Origin: CAWDCV01 sp963728125
GTDB lineage: Bacteria; Actinomycetota; Actinomycetes; CAWDCV01
Direction: 5' to 3'
Assembly (NCBI GenBank): GCA_963728125.1
Contig: CAVSIZ010000010.1
Coordinates: 62,001-126,000 of the forward strand
Length of the DNA: 64,000 nt
The position numbers and the translations under genes were made by a program. This document shows positions 44,558-53,505 of the stretch, piece by piece (the stretch's first letter is position 1; each line of letters begins with the position of its first letter). The notes beneath the pieces were generated by a model. It had not been told where the DNA came from. It saw nothing but the letters and a program-made list of their open reading frames with translations, and did no database searches.

Positions 44558-45290
44558 TCCGGACATGCTCGCTCTTCGCGCGCTCGGCGAGAGCGCCGGC
44601 TCCGCCGCCGACGATGACCACCTGGCCCAGTGCTCACGCTGCCAGAGTGAGCTCGACCAGCTGCAGGCCGTGGTGTCGACGAGTCGGTCTGGTGGCGACG
44701 TCATCGCGGCACCGCTGGAGTCACCCTCACCTGCGGTCTGGGATCGCATCGTCGATGAGGTTGGTCTTGGCGCTGCACCTTCAGCGCAGCCGCGTCCGGT
44801 AGGCCGAGGCTCCCACGGCCGTCCGCCGGATGCTCGGCGTCGCCGTACCGCTGTGCTCCTGGGAGTCGCGGCCGCAGTTCTCGGCGTGCTTGTCGGCGTC
44901 CTTGGCACGCTGCTGCTCGCCGGACTGAACGACCAGGACGCCCCTCCTTCGGTCGAGGCGAGCGCGGCGCTGGCCCCGATCCCTGACGGGCCGCCGGGCG
45001 GCACCGGGGAGGCGCGCGTCGTGCCGGCCGCGGACGGGCGCCAGCTCGAGGTGTCGGTGTCCGGATTCCAGCCGGACCCCGGGCGCTATTACGAGGTGTG
45101 GCTGCTCGACAGCGCGGGACAGCGGTTGTACTCGCTCGGCGCGCTGGACAGCGACCTGTCAGGCTCGTTTCGCGTCCCGGCGGACGTCGACCTCGCGGAG
45201 TTCCCCGTCGTCGATGTGTCAGCGGAGCCGTACGACGGCAATCCCGGCCACTCCGCGGTCAGCATCTCCCGCGGCACCCTCTCCATCTGA
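44544..45290 (+). CDS. RskA-like membrane anti-sigma factor
   Basis: The protein has 248 aa; GTG 44544 follows GGAGGTGG inside the sigma gene. The N-terminal cytoplasmic part has a zinc-finger-like C-x2-C (HLAQCSRCQSELD). One transmembrane helix (residues 102-126, TAVLLGVAAAVLGVLVGVL) is followed by an extracytoplasmic RskA C-terminal domain with YYEVWLLDSAGQRLYSLGAL and GHSAVSISRG. It sequesters the neighbouring sigma factor and is expected to be released by intramembrane proteolysis. Confidence 0.88.
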   Translation: MPHCDPDMLALRALGESAGSAADDDHLAQCSRCQSELDQLQAVVSTSRSGGDVIAAPLESPSPAVWDRIVDEVGLGAAPSAQPRPVGRGSHGRPPDARRRRTAVLLGVAAAVLGVLVGVLGTLLLAGLNDQDAPPSVEASAALAPIPDGPPGGTGEARVVPAADGRQLEVSVSGFQPDPGRYYEVWLLDSAGQRLYSLGALDSDLSGSFRVPADVDLAEFPVVDVSAEPYDGNPGHSAVSISRGTLSI

Positions 45291-45333
45291 GGTCGGGCGT
45301 GTCCCTCTGTCGCAACGAGTGGTGGGGCGGGCG

Positions 45334-47487
45334 CTAGGACGAGGCGCGAGCCGCCTCGAGGCGCTCGCGGGCGACCCGCTCGACGGCGTCCGGCGTGAAC
45401 CCGAACATGCCGAGCAGGGCCTTGAGCGGCGCGGAGTGTCCGAATGTGTGCATCCCGATGACCGCGCCGCCCGAGCCGACGTAGCGATCCCAACCCATCG
45501 TCGCGGCCTGCTCGACGGCGACCCGAGCGATCACCGACGGCGGCAGGACGCTGTCGCGGTACTCCTGCGGCTGCTCGTCGAACAGCTCCCAGCACGGCAT
45601 GCTGACGACCCGCGCGCGGATGCCGTCAGCGGTTAGCGCCTCGTACGCGGAGATCACGAGCGCGACCTCGCTGCCGCTCGCGATGAGAATGACCTCCGGG
45701 TCGCCGTCCGCAGAGTCGGCGAGGACGTACCCGCCCTGCGCCACGCCGGATGCAGGTGCGTAGATGCTCCGGTCGAGCGTCGGGACGGCCTGCCGGGTGA
45801 GAACGAGCGCGACGGGCTCGTGCCGCATCGGCATGATCGTTCGCCACGCCTCCACCACCTCGTTGGCGTCGGCGGGGCGCATCACCAGCAGGCTTGGGAT
45901 GGCCCGCAGCGATGCCAACTGCTCGACGGGCTGATGGGTCGGCCCGTCCTCGCCCACACCGATCGAGTCGTGGGTGAAAATCGCGATTACCGGGATCTCC
46001 ATGAGCGCCGAGAGACGGATCGCGCCGCGCGCGAAGTCGGAGAAGATCAGGAACGTCGACCAGAACGGCCGGATCTTGGACAGGGCCAGCCCGTTGGCGA
46101 CCGCCCCTGACACGAACTCGCGGATGCCGAAGTGCAGGTTGCGGCCGCGAGCCTTCACCACATCCGGATCCGCGCTGGCGACGTCGGTACCGCCGGGCTG
46201 GTTGGTGCCGGCGTGGCCCGGCGCCTCCTCCACGCCGAAGTCACCCGCGCCATCAAAGGTCAGCCGAGTCTTCGTCGACGGCGCAAGGTCAGCGGCACCG
46301 CCAATGAGCCACGGCACGTTCTTCGCGATCGCATTCAGCACGGCGCCGGACGTGTCGCGGGTGGCCTTGCCCTTCGGGTCCGCCGGGAACTCGGGAATGT
46401 CGGCGTCCCAGCCTTCCGGCAGCTCCCGCCGCTGCATGCGCAGCAGCTGGTCGGCGAGCTCGGGGTGCTCGGCGGAGTAGCGCTCGAAGAGCTCCATCCA
46501 CGCGTCGCGCAGCTTGCGACCACGCGCGCCCAGCTCGTCGGCGAAGTGCTCGTACACCTCGTCGGGCACTCGGAACTGCGCATCCTCTGGCCAGCCGTAG
46601 AACCGCTTGGTGGCGCGCACCTCGTCCTCGCCGAGCGGCTCGCCGTGTGCTTCCGGGGTGTCCTGCTTGTGCGGAGCGCCATACGCGATGGAGCTGTCGA
46701 CGATGATCAGCGTCGGCCGATGCTGCTCGTTGCGGAACGTCGTGTAGGCGCGCGACAGCATGGCGAGGTCATTGGCGTCTCCGACGCGCGTGACGTTCCA
46801 GCCAAGGCCGATGAACCGGGTGGCCACATCCTCGGAGAACGCCAGCGACGTGCGACCCTCGATGGTGATCCTGTTGTTGTCGTAGATCCAGCACAGGTTC
46901 GACAGGTGCAGGTGCCCGGCGAGCGACGCCGCCTCCGACGAGACGCCCTCCATCATGTCGCCGTCGCCGCACAGCGCGTAGACGTCGAAGTCGAACATCT
47001 CGAAGCCCGGGCGGTTGAACGTCGCCGCCTGCCAATGGCTCGCGATCGCCATGCCGACGGACGTCGCCAGCCCGGTGCCGAGCGGGCCCGTTGTCGCCTC
47101 CACGCCGGAGGTCCAGCGGTACTCCGGGTGCCCAGGGCACTTCGAGTCGGCCTGCCGGAATCGGCGGATGTCGTCGAGTGTCACCGACGGCGTGCCCAGG
47201 GTCTCGTACGCCGGGTTGACCGCGGCCACCTTGGTCAGGTGCAGCAGCGAGTAGAGCAGCGTCGAGGCGTGCCCCGCCGACAGCACGAACCGATCGCGAT
47301 TCGGCCAGATCGGGTCGGCGGGGTCGAAGCGCAGGAACCGCTGCCACAGCGTGTAAGCAACCGGCGCCATCGCCATCGGCGTCCCCGGATGGCCGGAGTT
47401 GGCGGCCTGCACCGCGTCGATACACAGCGTGCGGATCGTCGTGACTGCCAGGGCATCCAGGTCGGTCGAGGCATCGAGCACGGTCAC
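45334..47487 (-). CDS. Transketolase (divergent second copy)
   Basis: The protein has 717 aa; GTG 47487 is 7 bp after GAAGGAG. TPP binding: ALCGDGDMMEGVSSEAASLA followed by YDNNRITIEG. Pyrimidine and sugar-phosphate sites include FTHDSIGVGEDGPTHQPVEQ and GIREF. It exchanges two-carbon units in the pentose phosphate pathway. It is clearly different from the transketolase at 51321 in the N-terminal third and around residues 390-420, where an insert is present. It stands alone between an anti-sigma gene and ctaA, so acquisition or a specialised role is possible. Confidence 0.92.
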   Translation of the reverse strand: MTVLDASTDLDALAVTTIRTLCIDAVQAANSGHPGTPMAMAPVAYTLWQRFLRFDPADPIWPNRDRFVLSAGHASTLLYSLLHLTKVAAVNPAYETLGTPSVTLDDIRRFRQADSKCPGHPEYRWTSGVEATTGPLGTGLATSVGMAIASHWQAATFNRPGFEMFDFDVYALCGDGDMMEGVSSEAASLAGHLHLSNLCWIYDNNRITIEGRTSLAFSEDVATRFIGLGWNVTRVGDANDLAMLSRAYTTFRNEQHRPTLIIVDSSIAYGAPHKQDTPEAHGEPLGEDEVRATKRFYGWPEDAQFRVPDEVYEHFADELGARGRKLRDAWMELFERYSAEHPELADQLLRMQRRELPEGWDADIPEFPADPKGKATRDTSGAVLNAIAKNVPWLIGGAADLAPSTKTRLTFDGAGDFGVEEAPGHAGTNQPGGTDVASADPDVVKARGRNLHFGIREFVSGAVANGLALSKIRPFWSTFLIFSDFARGAIRLSALMEIPVIAIFTHDSIGVGEDGPTHQPVEQLASLRAIPSLLVMRPADANEVVEAWRTIMPMRHEPVALVLTRQAVPTLDRSIYAPASGVAQGGYVLADSADGDPEVILIASGSEVALVISAYEALTADGIRARVVSMPCWELFDEQPQEYRDSVLPPSVIARVAVEQAATMGWDRYVGSGGAVIGMHTFGHSAPLKALLGMFGFTPDAVERVARERLEAARASS

Positions 47488-47623
47488 GGGAGGCTCCTTC
47501 GGCTGTGGTCGTGTTACCTATCCGCGATCTTGAGACCTAAGCGTCGCTCGCGCGACCATAACGGGGATTACCCCCGTGGTGTTGCCGGCGTGCGCGGCGG
47601 CAATCCACGCCTACGATCGGGAC

Positions 47624-48610
47624 GTGGCCAGCTCCCCCGCCGGGCCTGTTGCGCGTCGCGTCTTCCTCGCCGGCATCGTCGCTCAGGTCGCGATCGTCGT
47701 GACCGGTGGGCTGGTGCGGCTCACCGACTCGGGACTGGGCTGTCCCACCTGGCCGGAGTGTGCTCCCGGCAGCTACGTCCCGGTGTCACAGCAGGCCGAG
47801 GGCTTCCACGCGGTCATCGAGTTCGGCAATCGCTTGCTGACGTTCGTCGTCGGGCTGGTGATCCTCGCCGGGATCGTCGCGGCGCTGCGGGTGCGCCCGT
47901 TCCGCCGATCTCTGTTCGTCCTCGCCTGCGTACAGCTGCTGGGCGTGGTGGGCCAGGCGATCCTCGGCGGCATCACGGTGCTGACCGACCTGCATCCGGC
48001 TGCGGTGGCTAGCCACTTCCTGCTGTCAGGTGTGCTGATCGCGGCAGCGACCCTGCTGTACGAACGGTCCGGAGAAGGGGACGGCCCTTCACAACCTCTG
48101 GTACGTAGCGAGGTGCGGTGGCTGAGCCGGGCCTTGCTGATCGCCATGTCAGCGGTCGTCGTCGTGGGCACGGTCGTCACCGGGAGCGGCCCACACGCCG
48201 GGGACCTCGACGCTCGCCGCTTCGGGCTCGACCCGCGAACGGTCAGCTGGCTCCATGCCGACCTGGTGTTGCTCTTCCTCGGCCTGGTGGTCGCCTTGAT
48301 CGTGGCCCTGCGGCTCGTCGACGCCCCGGCTCGGGCGCGCCGGCGGGCGCTGACCGTGCTCGTCGTCGCCCTGGCCCAGGGCACCGTCGGGTACGTGCAG
48401 TACTTCACTGGCCTGCCCGAGCTCGTCGTCGCCCTGCACCTGCTCGGCGCGTGCCTCGTCATCGTCACCGTCGTCCGGCTACACCTGTCGCTGCGCATTC
48501 GGCCGGCCGAGGGTCCAGCTGGGTCAGAGCCGGGAGCCGCCGAGCTGGGAACCAGCCATCCGGACCCACTCGTACGGGCCGGTACGGATCCGCGCACCGA
48601 GCTCACGTGA
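47624..48610 (+). CDS. ctaA: Heme A synthase (COX15/CtaA)
   Basis: The protein has 328 aa from GTG 47624. It has eight predicted transmembrane helices in two four-helix halves. The CtaA signature is VTGGLVRLTDSGLGCPTWPEC, read as VTGGLVRLTDSGLG plus CPTWPEC, with heme ligands in EFGNRLLTF, ASHFLLSGVL, SWLHADLVLL and LHLLGACLV. It converts heme O to heme A for cytochrome aa3. Its partner ctaB is 1.6 kb downstream on the other strand. The 3' end overlaps the convergent membrane protein gene by 87 bp. Confidence 0.9.
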   Translation: MASSPAGPVARRVFLAGIVAQVAIVVTGGLVRLTDSGLGCPTWPECAPGSYVPVSQQAEGFHAVIEFGNRLLTFVVGLVILAGIVAALRVRPFRRSLFVLACVQLLGVVGQAILGGITVLTDLHPAAVASHFLLSGVLIAAATLLYERSGEGDGPSQPLVRSEVRWLSRALLIAMSAVVVVGTVVTGSGPHAGDLDARRFGLDPRTVSWLHADLVLLFLGLVVALIVALRLVDAPARARRRALTVLVVALAQGTVGYVQYFTGLPELVVALHLLGACLVIVTVVRLHLSLRIRPAEGPAGSEPGAAELGTSHPDPLVRAGTDPRTELT

Positions 48611-49213
48611 GAAGGCATCCTCGACGTCGGCGCCGGCCAGCCCGGCCGCGGCCCGCGCAGTCGCTTCGTCGCTGACGACCAGGTCACCGAGGGTCCCGTC
48701 TGGCGCGACGAGCACGAGGCGCACCCGACCCTGTCCGATCGGCTCGACGACGGCCGACACCAACGTGTGATCCGGCGCGGGATGCCGACGACCGAACCCG
48801 AGGATCTGCCGCGCCGCCCGTACCGTCCGGCGGTCGGTGGGACCAGGCTCGCGCGGTGAGCCAAGCAGCTGACGAACAGCTCCCACGCCGGCAGCGAGGA
48901 GGACCACGCCGCCCAACAGCGCGACGGGTACAGAGATCCACAGTCCACCGACGAGCCCGACCAGGCCGGCGGCGAGCAGGGGCGGCCACCACATCGGCGT
49001 GGGCAGCCGTGCCGCGCCCACGCGAAGACCGTCCGGATCACGCTCGGCCAGTACCAGGAATGCCGTCGCATCCACGGCGGCGACAACGCCGATGACGAGC
49101 AGCAACGCCGGAGTCGTCGAGTCGTCGCTACTGCGACTGACGAATGCCCAGCCAATGCCGACAAGCAACGTCGCGACTGCAAGCCCGGCGAGAAACCGGG
49201 CAGTGGTGCGCAT
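48524..49213 (-). CDS. Hypothetical membrane protein
   Basis: The protein has 229 aa from ATG 49213. Four hydrophobic segments fill the first 115 residues (FLAGLAVATLLVGIGWAFV, ALLLVIGVVAAVDATAFLV, LLAAGLVGLVGGLWI, VALLGGVVLLAAGVGAV). A soluble domain of about 110 residues follows (HTLVSAVVEPIGQGRVRLVL). Family not recognised. Its last 29 codons overlap the 3' end of ctaA on the opposite strand, which is unusual but both frames look real. Confidence 0.65.
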   Translation of the reverse strand: MRTTARFLAGLAVATLLVGIGWAFVSRSSDDSTTPALLLVIGVVAAVDATAFLVLAERDPDGLRVGAARLPTPMWWPPLLAAGLVGLVGGLWISVPVALLGGVVLLAAGVGAVRQLLGSPREPGPTDRRTVRAARQILGFGRRHPAPDHTLVSAVVEPIGQGRVRLVLVAPDGTLGDLVVSDEATARAAAGLAGADVEDAFSRELGARIRTGPYEWVRMAGSQLGGSRL

Positions 49214-49222
49214 GGCGGCACA

Positions 49223-49720
49223 TTAGGCGGTCCGCGGCCACCGCTCACTGGCATAGATAGCAACGGCGAGGGCGCACACCGGTGAATCGAGGACCTGCGC
49301 GACCGTGCTGATGGATTGGAACTTATGAGCCGCAAGGCCGCGGTGCTCGCACAGATCCGTCATCGAGTCCTCGATCAGCGCGTGCAGGTCGCGCTCGACG
49401 GCAGCGCGGTCAGAAGCAACTACCTGGTGCTCGACGAACCACCCACGGTTGTCATCCGTCTGTACCCAGCCGATCCCGGCGCCGACCCAGTGCCCGCTGA
49501 GGCTGGATCGCTGCTCGGCGCGCACGACGTAGAGGCGCTCCCCGAACGTTTCGGCGGGCGCGTCGTAGGCGTCCTGCTCGACGAGTTCGGCACCGAGCGG
49601 GATGACCGAGGACAGGCACAGCAGGTTGTAGTCGCCGATGCCGGCCTTGACGAGTGCGGCATCGAACGCCGACAACTCGGTGCGACCGGTGCCCACCGTC
49701 GTGCACAGGACGACCTTCAT
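49223..49720 (-). CDS. Pyruvoyl-dependent arginine decarboxylase
   Basis: The protein has 165 aa from ATG 49720, the same length as the archaeal enzyme. The family hallmark is the self-cleavage site Ser-Ser in GDYNLLCLSSVIPLGAELVE; cleavage between the two Ser makes the pyruvoyl cofactor. GAGIGWVQTDD and a C-terminal helix with VCALAVAIYAS also fit. It makes agmatine and CO2 from arginine without PLP. The family is best known from archaea and chlamydiae and is uncommon in this setting. The upstream membrane gene overlaps it by 4 bp once frameshifts are corrected. Confidence 0.85.
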   Translation of the reverse strand: MKVVLCTTVGTGRTELSAFDAALVKAGIGDYNLLCLSSVIPLGAELVEQDAYDAPAETFGERLYVVRAEQRSSLSGHWVGAGIGWVQTDDNRGWFVEHQVVASDRAAVERDLHALIEDSMTDLCEHRGLAAHKFQSISTVAQVLDSPVCALAVAIYASERWPRTA

Positions 49721-50093
49721 CCTGTTCTCACAATCAAGTACGTCTGGGCACCCAGCAAGCAGGAGGAGCACACCCCAGACATCGAGGCTGTAGTGGGTTC
49801 CGTACCGCAGCACCGCGAGCAGTACGACGCCGGCTTGCAAGATCACGATCCAGCCGAAGGTGACGACAACGATGTCTGCCACCCGGAGGGTCGCCGCGTA
49901 CACCAGGAACAGGACGAGGAACGTTGCCGAGCCCGGCCAGGAGCGACACGATCGACCGGTGGGCCGCCCACTCGGCGGCGAAGAAGGCGCCCACGAGGTC
50001 GAGCCCAGCCAACGCAATGATCGCACCGATCACGAACGCTACGAAGTTCACTCGGACCACATCCGTCCCCAGATCAGCCGTGTCAGGTGTCAC
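49717..50093 (-). pseudogene. Small four-helix membrane protein, two frameshifts, coupled to the arginine decarboxylase
   Basis: Three frames carry one continuous hydrophobic protein: VNFVAFVIGAIIALAGLDLV, then FLVLFLVYAATLRVADIVVV, WIVILQAGVVLLAVLRYG, and LDVWGVLLLLAG followed by AQTYLIVRTG. Removing one C at 49932-49934 and one at 49751-49753 joins them. The restored stop TGA (49719-49717) then overlaps the decarboxylase ATG as ATGA, strong support for the reconstruction. The 5' end is uncertain: GTG 50093 gives 124 residues and GTG 50051 is shorter. Family not recognised; too small for a known arginine/agmatine antiporter. Confidence 0.6.
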
Positions 50094-50181
50094 GCGCGAG
50101 GAGAGCGGCGTCGGACGCCGGCTGATACGCACGACAACATGCCGCTTCGGTACGGGAAAGGGCCTGCTCAGGCCGCGGATC

Positions 50182-51126
50182 TCACGCGAAGAGCAGCGCG
50201 TCGATGGCCACCGCGGCGAACAGCAGCGCCAGGTAGGTGATCGACCAGTGGAACAACCGCATCGCGCCGAGCGCCGGCTCCGACATGCCCGCGCGGGCTC
50301 GCCGATGCAGCCGCGCCGCTTCGAGCAGGAACAGCGCCCCGAGGATCGCGGCGACGATCGGATATAGCGGACCGGTTGGCGCGACCGGCCACAGCAGCAG
50401 TGAGGTGACGACCATGGCAATGCTGTAACCGAGACTGCGCCGGGTGACGGTCGCCGGCGCTGCTACGACGGGCAGCATCGGCACGCCCGCCGCTGCGTAG
50501 TCGTCGCGGAAGCGCATCGACAGCGGCCAGTAGTGAGGAGGGGTCCAGAAGAAGATGACGAGGAACAGCACGACCGGAGTCCACGACAGCGACCCGGTCA
50601 CCGCGGCCCAGCCGATCAACACCGGCATGCAACCGGCGGCACCGCCCCAGACGATGTTCGACGCCGTCCGGCGCTTGAGGCCGAGGGTGTAGACGAACAC
50701 GTAGAACAGGACGGCCGCGAGGGACAGCACGCCGGTGAGCGGGTTCACGGCCACCGTCATCAAGACCGTGGCTACGACGCCAAGCGCGACGCCGAAGACG
50801 AGCGCCTCCCGCGGCGTGACCGCTGCCGTCGGCAGCGGTCGACGCGCGGTGCGGTGCATCAGGACGTCGATGTCGCGGTCGAGATAGCAGTTGAGGGCGT
50901 TAGCGCTGCCCGCCGCGAGTGACCCTCCGAGCAGCGTCAGCAGGACCAGCTCGAGGCTCGGCACCCCCCTCGCCGCCAGGACCATCGTCGGCACGGTCGT
51001 GACGAGGAGAAGCTCGATGATGCGCGGCTTCGTGAGCGCGACGTAGGCGCGCAGGATCTGCCCGGGCGTACGGGTAGCTGCGACGGTTGCGCCCACGGCG
51101 GGCGGTCGCGCGTCGACGGCAGTCAC
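50182..51126 (-). CDS. ctaB: Heme O synthase (protoheme IX farnesyltransferase, CtaB)
   Basis: The protein has 314 aa from GTG 51126. It is a UbiA-type prenyltransferase with about nine transmembrane helices. The first Asp-rich site is NCYLDRDIDVLMHRT, preceded by ALTKPRIIELLLVTT; the second region is WTPPHYWPLSMRFRDDYAAAG. It adds a farnesyl group to heme B, producing heme O for CtaA. It is divergent from tkt, the same order as in mycobacteria. Confidence 0.93.
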   Translation of the reverse strand: MTAVDARPPAVGATVAATRTPGQILRAYVALTKPRIIELLLVTTVPTMVLAARGVPSLELVLLTLLGGSLAAGSANALNCYLDRDIDVLMHRTARRPLPTAAVTPREALVFGVALGVVATVLMTVAVNPLTGVLSLAAVLFYVFVYTLGLKRRTASNIVWGGAAGCMPVLIGWAAVTGSLSWTPVVLFLVIFFWTPPHYWPLSMRFRDDYAAAGVPMLPVVAAPATVTRRSLGYSIAMVVTSLLLWPVAPTGPLYPIVAAILGALFLLEAARLHRRARAGMSEPALGAMRLFHWSITYLALLFAAVAIDALLFA

Positions 51127-51320
51127 TCACGGCCTTAAGGGACGAGAACGGGCAGACCAGGCCAGCGTAATGGCACCAGCCGACCTTCACCTCGTCGCCA
51201 CCACAGAGCGTCGCGTAGGCAACCTCCACCTGGGTAGGCTCGTTGTGACCTGGGCAGACATGCGGCGATGACGCCGGGTTGAGGGCCGACATCGCCACGC
51301 CAGTGCTCATGAGGAGGGCT

Positions 51321-53474
51321 GTGGCCGACACGTCGACGAAGCAGCGGGCGGGAACGTCCAGCGACTTCGAATGGACCGACCTCGACCGGCGCACGGTTGA
51401 TATCGTCCGGGCTCTGGCCATGGACTCCGTGCAGAGTGCCGGCAACGGCCACCCAGGCACGGCGATGAGCCTCGCTCCGGCAGCGCTGCTGCTGTTCCAG
51501 CGGTTGATGCGCCACGATCCGACCGATGCGACCTGGCCCGGCCGCGACCGCTTCGTGCTGTCCTGCGGCCACTCGAGCCTGACCCTCTACATCCAGCTCT
51601 ACCTCAGCGGATACGGGCTGACGCTCGACGATCTGCGCCGGTACCGGTCCTGGGGCAGCCTCACTCCCGGCCATCCGGAGCACGGTCACACGATCGGCGT
51701 CGAGACCACGACTGGTCCGCTCGGCCAGGGAGTCGGCAACGCGGTCGGGATGGCGATGGCCGCCCGCCGGGAGCGTGGCCTGTTCGACCCTGATGCCGAA
51801 CCGGGCACGAGCGTCTTCGACCACCACATCTACTGCATCGCCTCCGACGGCGACATGGAAGAGGGCATCAGCAGCGAGGCCTCGTCGATTGCCGGCACCC
51901 AGCAGCTCGGCAACCTCACGCTGCTGTACGACGACAATCACATCTCGATCGAAGACAACACGATTATCGCGTTCAACGAGGACATCGTGCAGCGGTACGA
52001 CGCGTACGGCTGGCACACCCAGCGCGTCAACTGGCTGCTCGACGACGGGCGGTACGAAGAGAATGTCGCTGCCCTCGACGCGGCGTACCGCGCGGCCGAA
52101 GCGGTCACGGACAAGCCGTCGTTCATCGCGCTGCGCACGATCATCGCCTGGCCGGCGCCCGACGCCCAGAACACCGGTAAGGCTCACGGCAGCGCGCTCG
52201 GGGCCGAAGAAGTCGCCAAGACCAAGAAGGTCATGGGCCTCGACCCGGCGAAGTCTTTTGACGTCCCCGAGGACGTTCTCGAGCACGCCCGCGAGGTCAT
52301 CGAGCGCGGCCGGGCCGCCCACGCCGAGTGGGACGAGCGTTTCCGCGCCTGGCGCGACGCCGAACCCGAGCGGGCCGCGCTGTTCGACCGGATGGCGCAG
52401 CGCAAGCTGCCCGACGGCTGGGCCGATGCGCTCCCGACGTTCGAGGCCGACGAGAAGGGAATGGCCACGCGCAAGGCGTCCGGCGCCGTGCTCAACGCCA
52501 TCGCGCCCGAGCTGCCGGAGCTGTGGGGCGGATCCGCTGACCTGGCAGAGTCGACGAACACCACACCCGAGGACGAGCCGTCGTTCCTGCCGACGGATCG
52601 CCAGTCGAAGGAGTTCCCCGGCGGGCCTTACGGGCGGGTGCTGCACTTTGGGATCCGCGAGCACGCCATGGGCGCGATCCTCAACGGCATCGCGCTGCAC
52701 GGTGGCACCCGGCCTTACGGTGCGACGTTCCTCGTGTTCAGCGACTACATGCGCCCGGCCGTACGCCTGGCTGCGCTGATGAAGCTGCCGGTGACGTACG
52801 TCTGGACGCACGACTCGATCGGGCTCGGCGAGGACGGGCCGACTCACCAACCGGTCGAGCACCTCAGCGCGCTCCGCGCGATCCCTGGATTGGACGTCGT
52901 TCGACCGGCGGATGCGAACGAAACCGTTGCTGCGTGGCGCACGATTCTCGGCCACACTGACCGACCCGCTGCGCTGTGCCTTACCCGGCAGAACGTCCCG
53001 ACCTTCGACCGTTCGGTCGAGAGCGGTTTCGCCGACGCCGCGGAGACCGCCCGTGGGGGCTACATCCTCGTCGACGCCAGCAACGGGCAACCCGACGTGA
53101 TCGTGATCGCGACGGGCAGCGAGGTGCAGCTCGCGGTCACCGCGCGCGAGCGGCTCGAGGCAGACGGCGTCCCCACTCGCGTGGTTTCGATGCCGTGCGT
53201 GGAGTGGTTCCTTGCGCAGGATGAGGCCTACCGAACCCGGGTCCTGCCGTCCGCCGTCCGGGCCCGCGTCTCGGTCGAAGCCGCGGTGGCGCAGTCGTGG
53301 CATCAGTTCGTCGGTGACTACGGGGAATGCGTCAGCCTGGAGCATTACGGTGCGTCCGCGCCGTACCAGGTGATCTTCGAGCAGTTCGGTTTCACACCGG
53401 ACAGCGTGATTGCTGCTGTCCGGGCCACGCTGTCACGCAACGCAGCAATCAAGGGCAGTACGACCGGCAGTTAA
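51321..53474 (+). CDS. tkt: Transketolase (pentose phosphate operon copy)
   Basis: The protein has 717 aa if GTG 51321 is used; ATG 51309 is in frame and possible, and AGGAGGG lies between them. TPP motif: CIASDGDMEEGISSEASSIA, then YDDNHISIED. Sugar-phosphate side: THDSIGLGEDGPTHQPVEH and FGIREHAMGA. It resembles the mycobacterial tkt in sequence and heads the operon tkt-tal-zwf-opcA-pgl, so it is the housekeeping copy. It transfers two-carbon units between sugar phosphates. Confidence 0.94.
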   Translation: MADTSTKQRAGTSSDFEWTDLDRRTVDIVRALAMDSVQSAGNGHPGTAMSLAPAALLLFQRLMRHDPTDATWPGRDRFVLSCGHSSLTLYIQLYLSGYGLTLDDLRRYRSWGSLTPGHPEHGHTIGVETTTGPLGQGVGNAVGMAMAARRERGLFDPDAEPGTSVFDHHIYCIASDGDMEEGISSEASSIAGTQQLGNLTLLYDDNHISIEDNTIIAFNEDIVQRYDAYGWHTQRVNWLLDDGRYEENVAALDAAYRAAEAVTDKPSFIALRTIIAWPAPDAQNTGKAHGSALGAEEVAKTKKVMGLDPAKSFDVPEDVLEHAREVIERGRAAHAEWDERFRAWRDAEPERAALFDRMAQRKLPDGWADALPTFEADEKGMATRKASGAVLNAIAPELPELWGGSADLAESTNTTPEDEPSFLPTDRQSKEFPGGPYGRVLHFGIREHAMGAILNGIALHGGTRPYGATFLVFSDYMRPAVRLAALMKLPVTYVWTHDSIGLGEDGPTHQPVEHLSALRAIPGLDVVRPADANETVAAWRTILGHTDRPAALCLTRQNVPTFDRSVESGFADAAETARGGYILVDASNGQPDVIVIATGSEVQLAVTARERLEADGVPTRVVSMPCVEWFLAQDEAYRTRVLPSAVRARVSVEAAVAQSWHQFVGDYGECVSLEHYGASAPYQVIFEQFGFTPDSVIAAVRATLSRNAAIKGSTTGS

Positions 53475-53505
53475 CGCAAGCAACTTCCCAGCTCCGGGAG
53501 GCAAC

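Noticed and set aside
49223..50026. Apparent fusion of a membrane protein to the arginine decarboxylase
   Set aside because: The fused frame arises from base insertions; in the corrected frame the membrane gene stops at an ATGA overlap with the decarboxylase start.
51135..53345. 736-codon open frame opposite tkt
   Set aside because: Shadow of a GC-rich coding sequence; transketolase motifs are on the plus strand.
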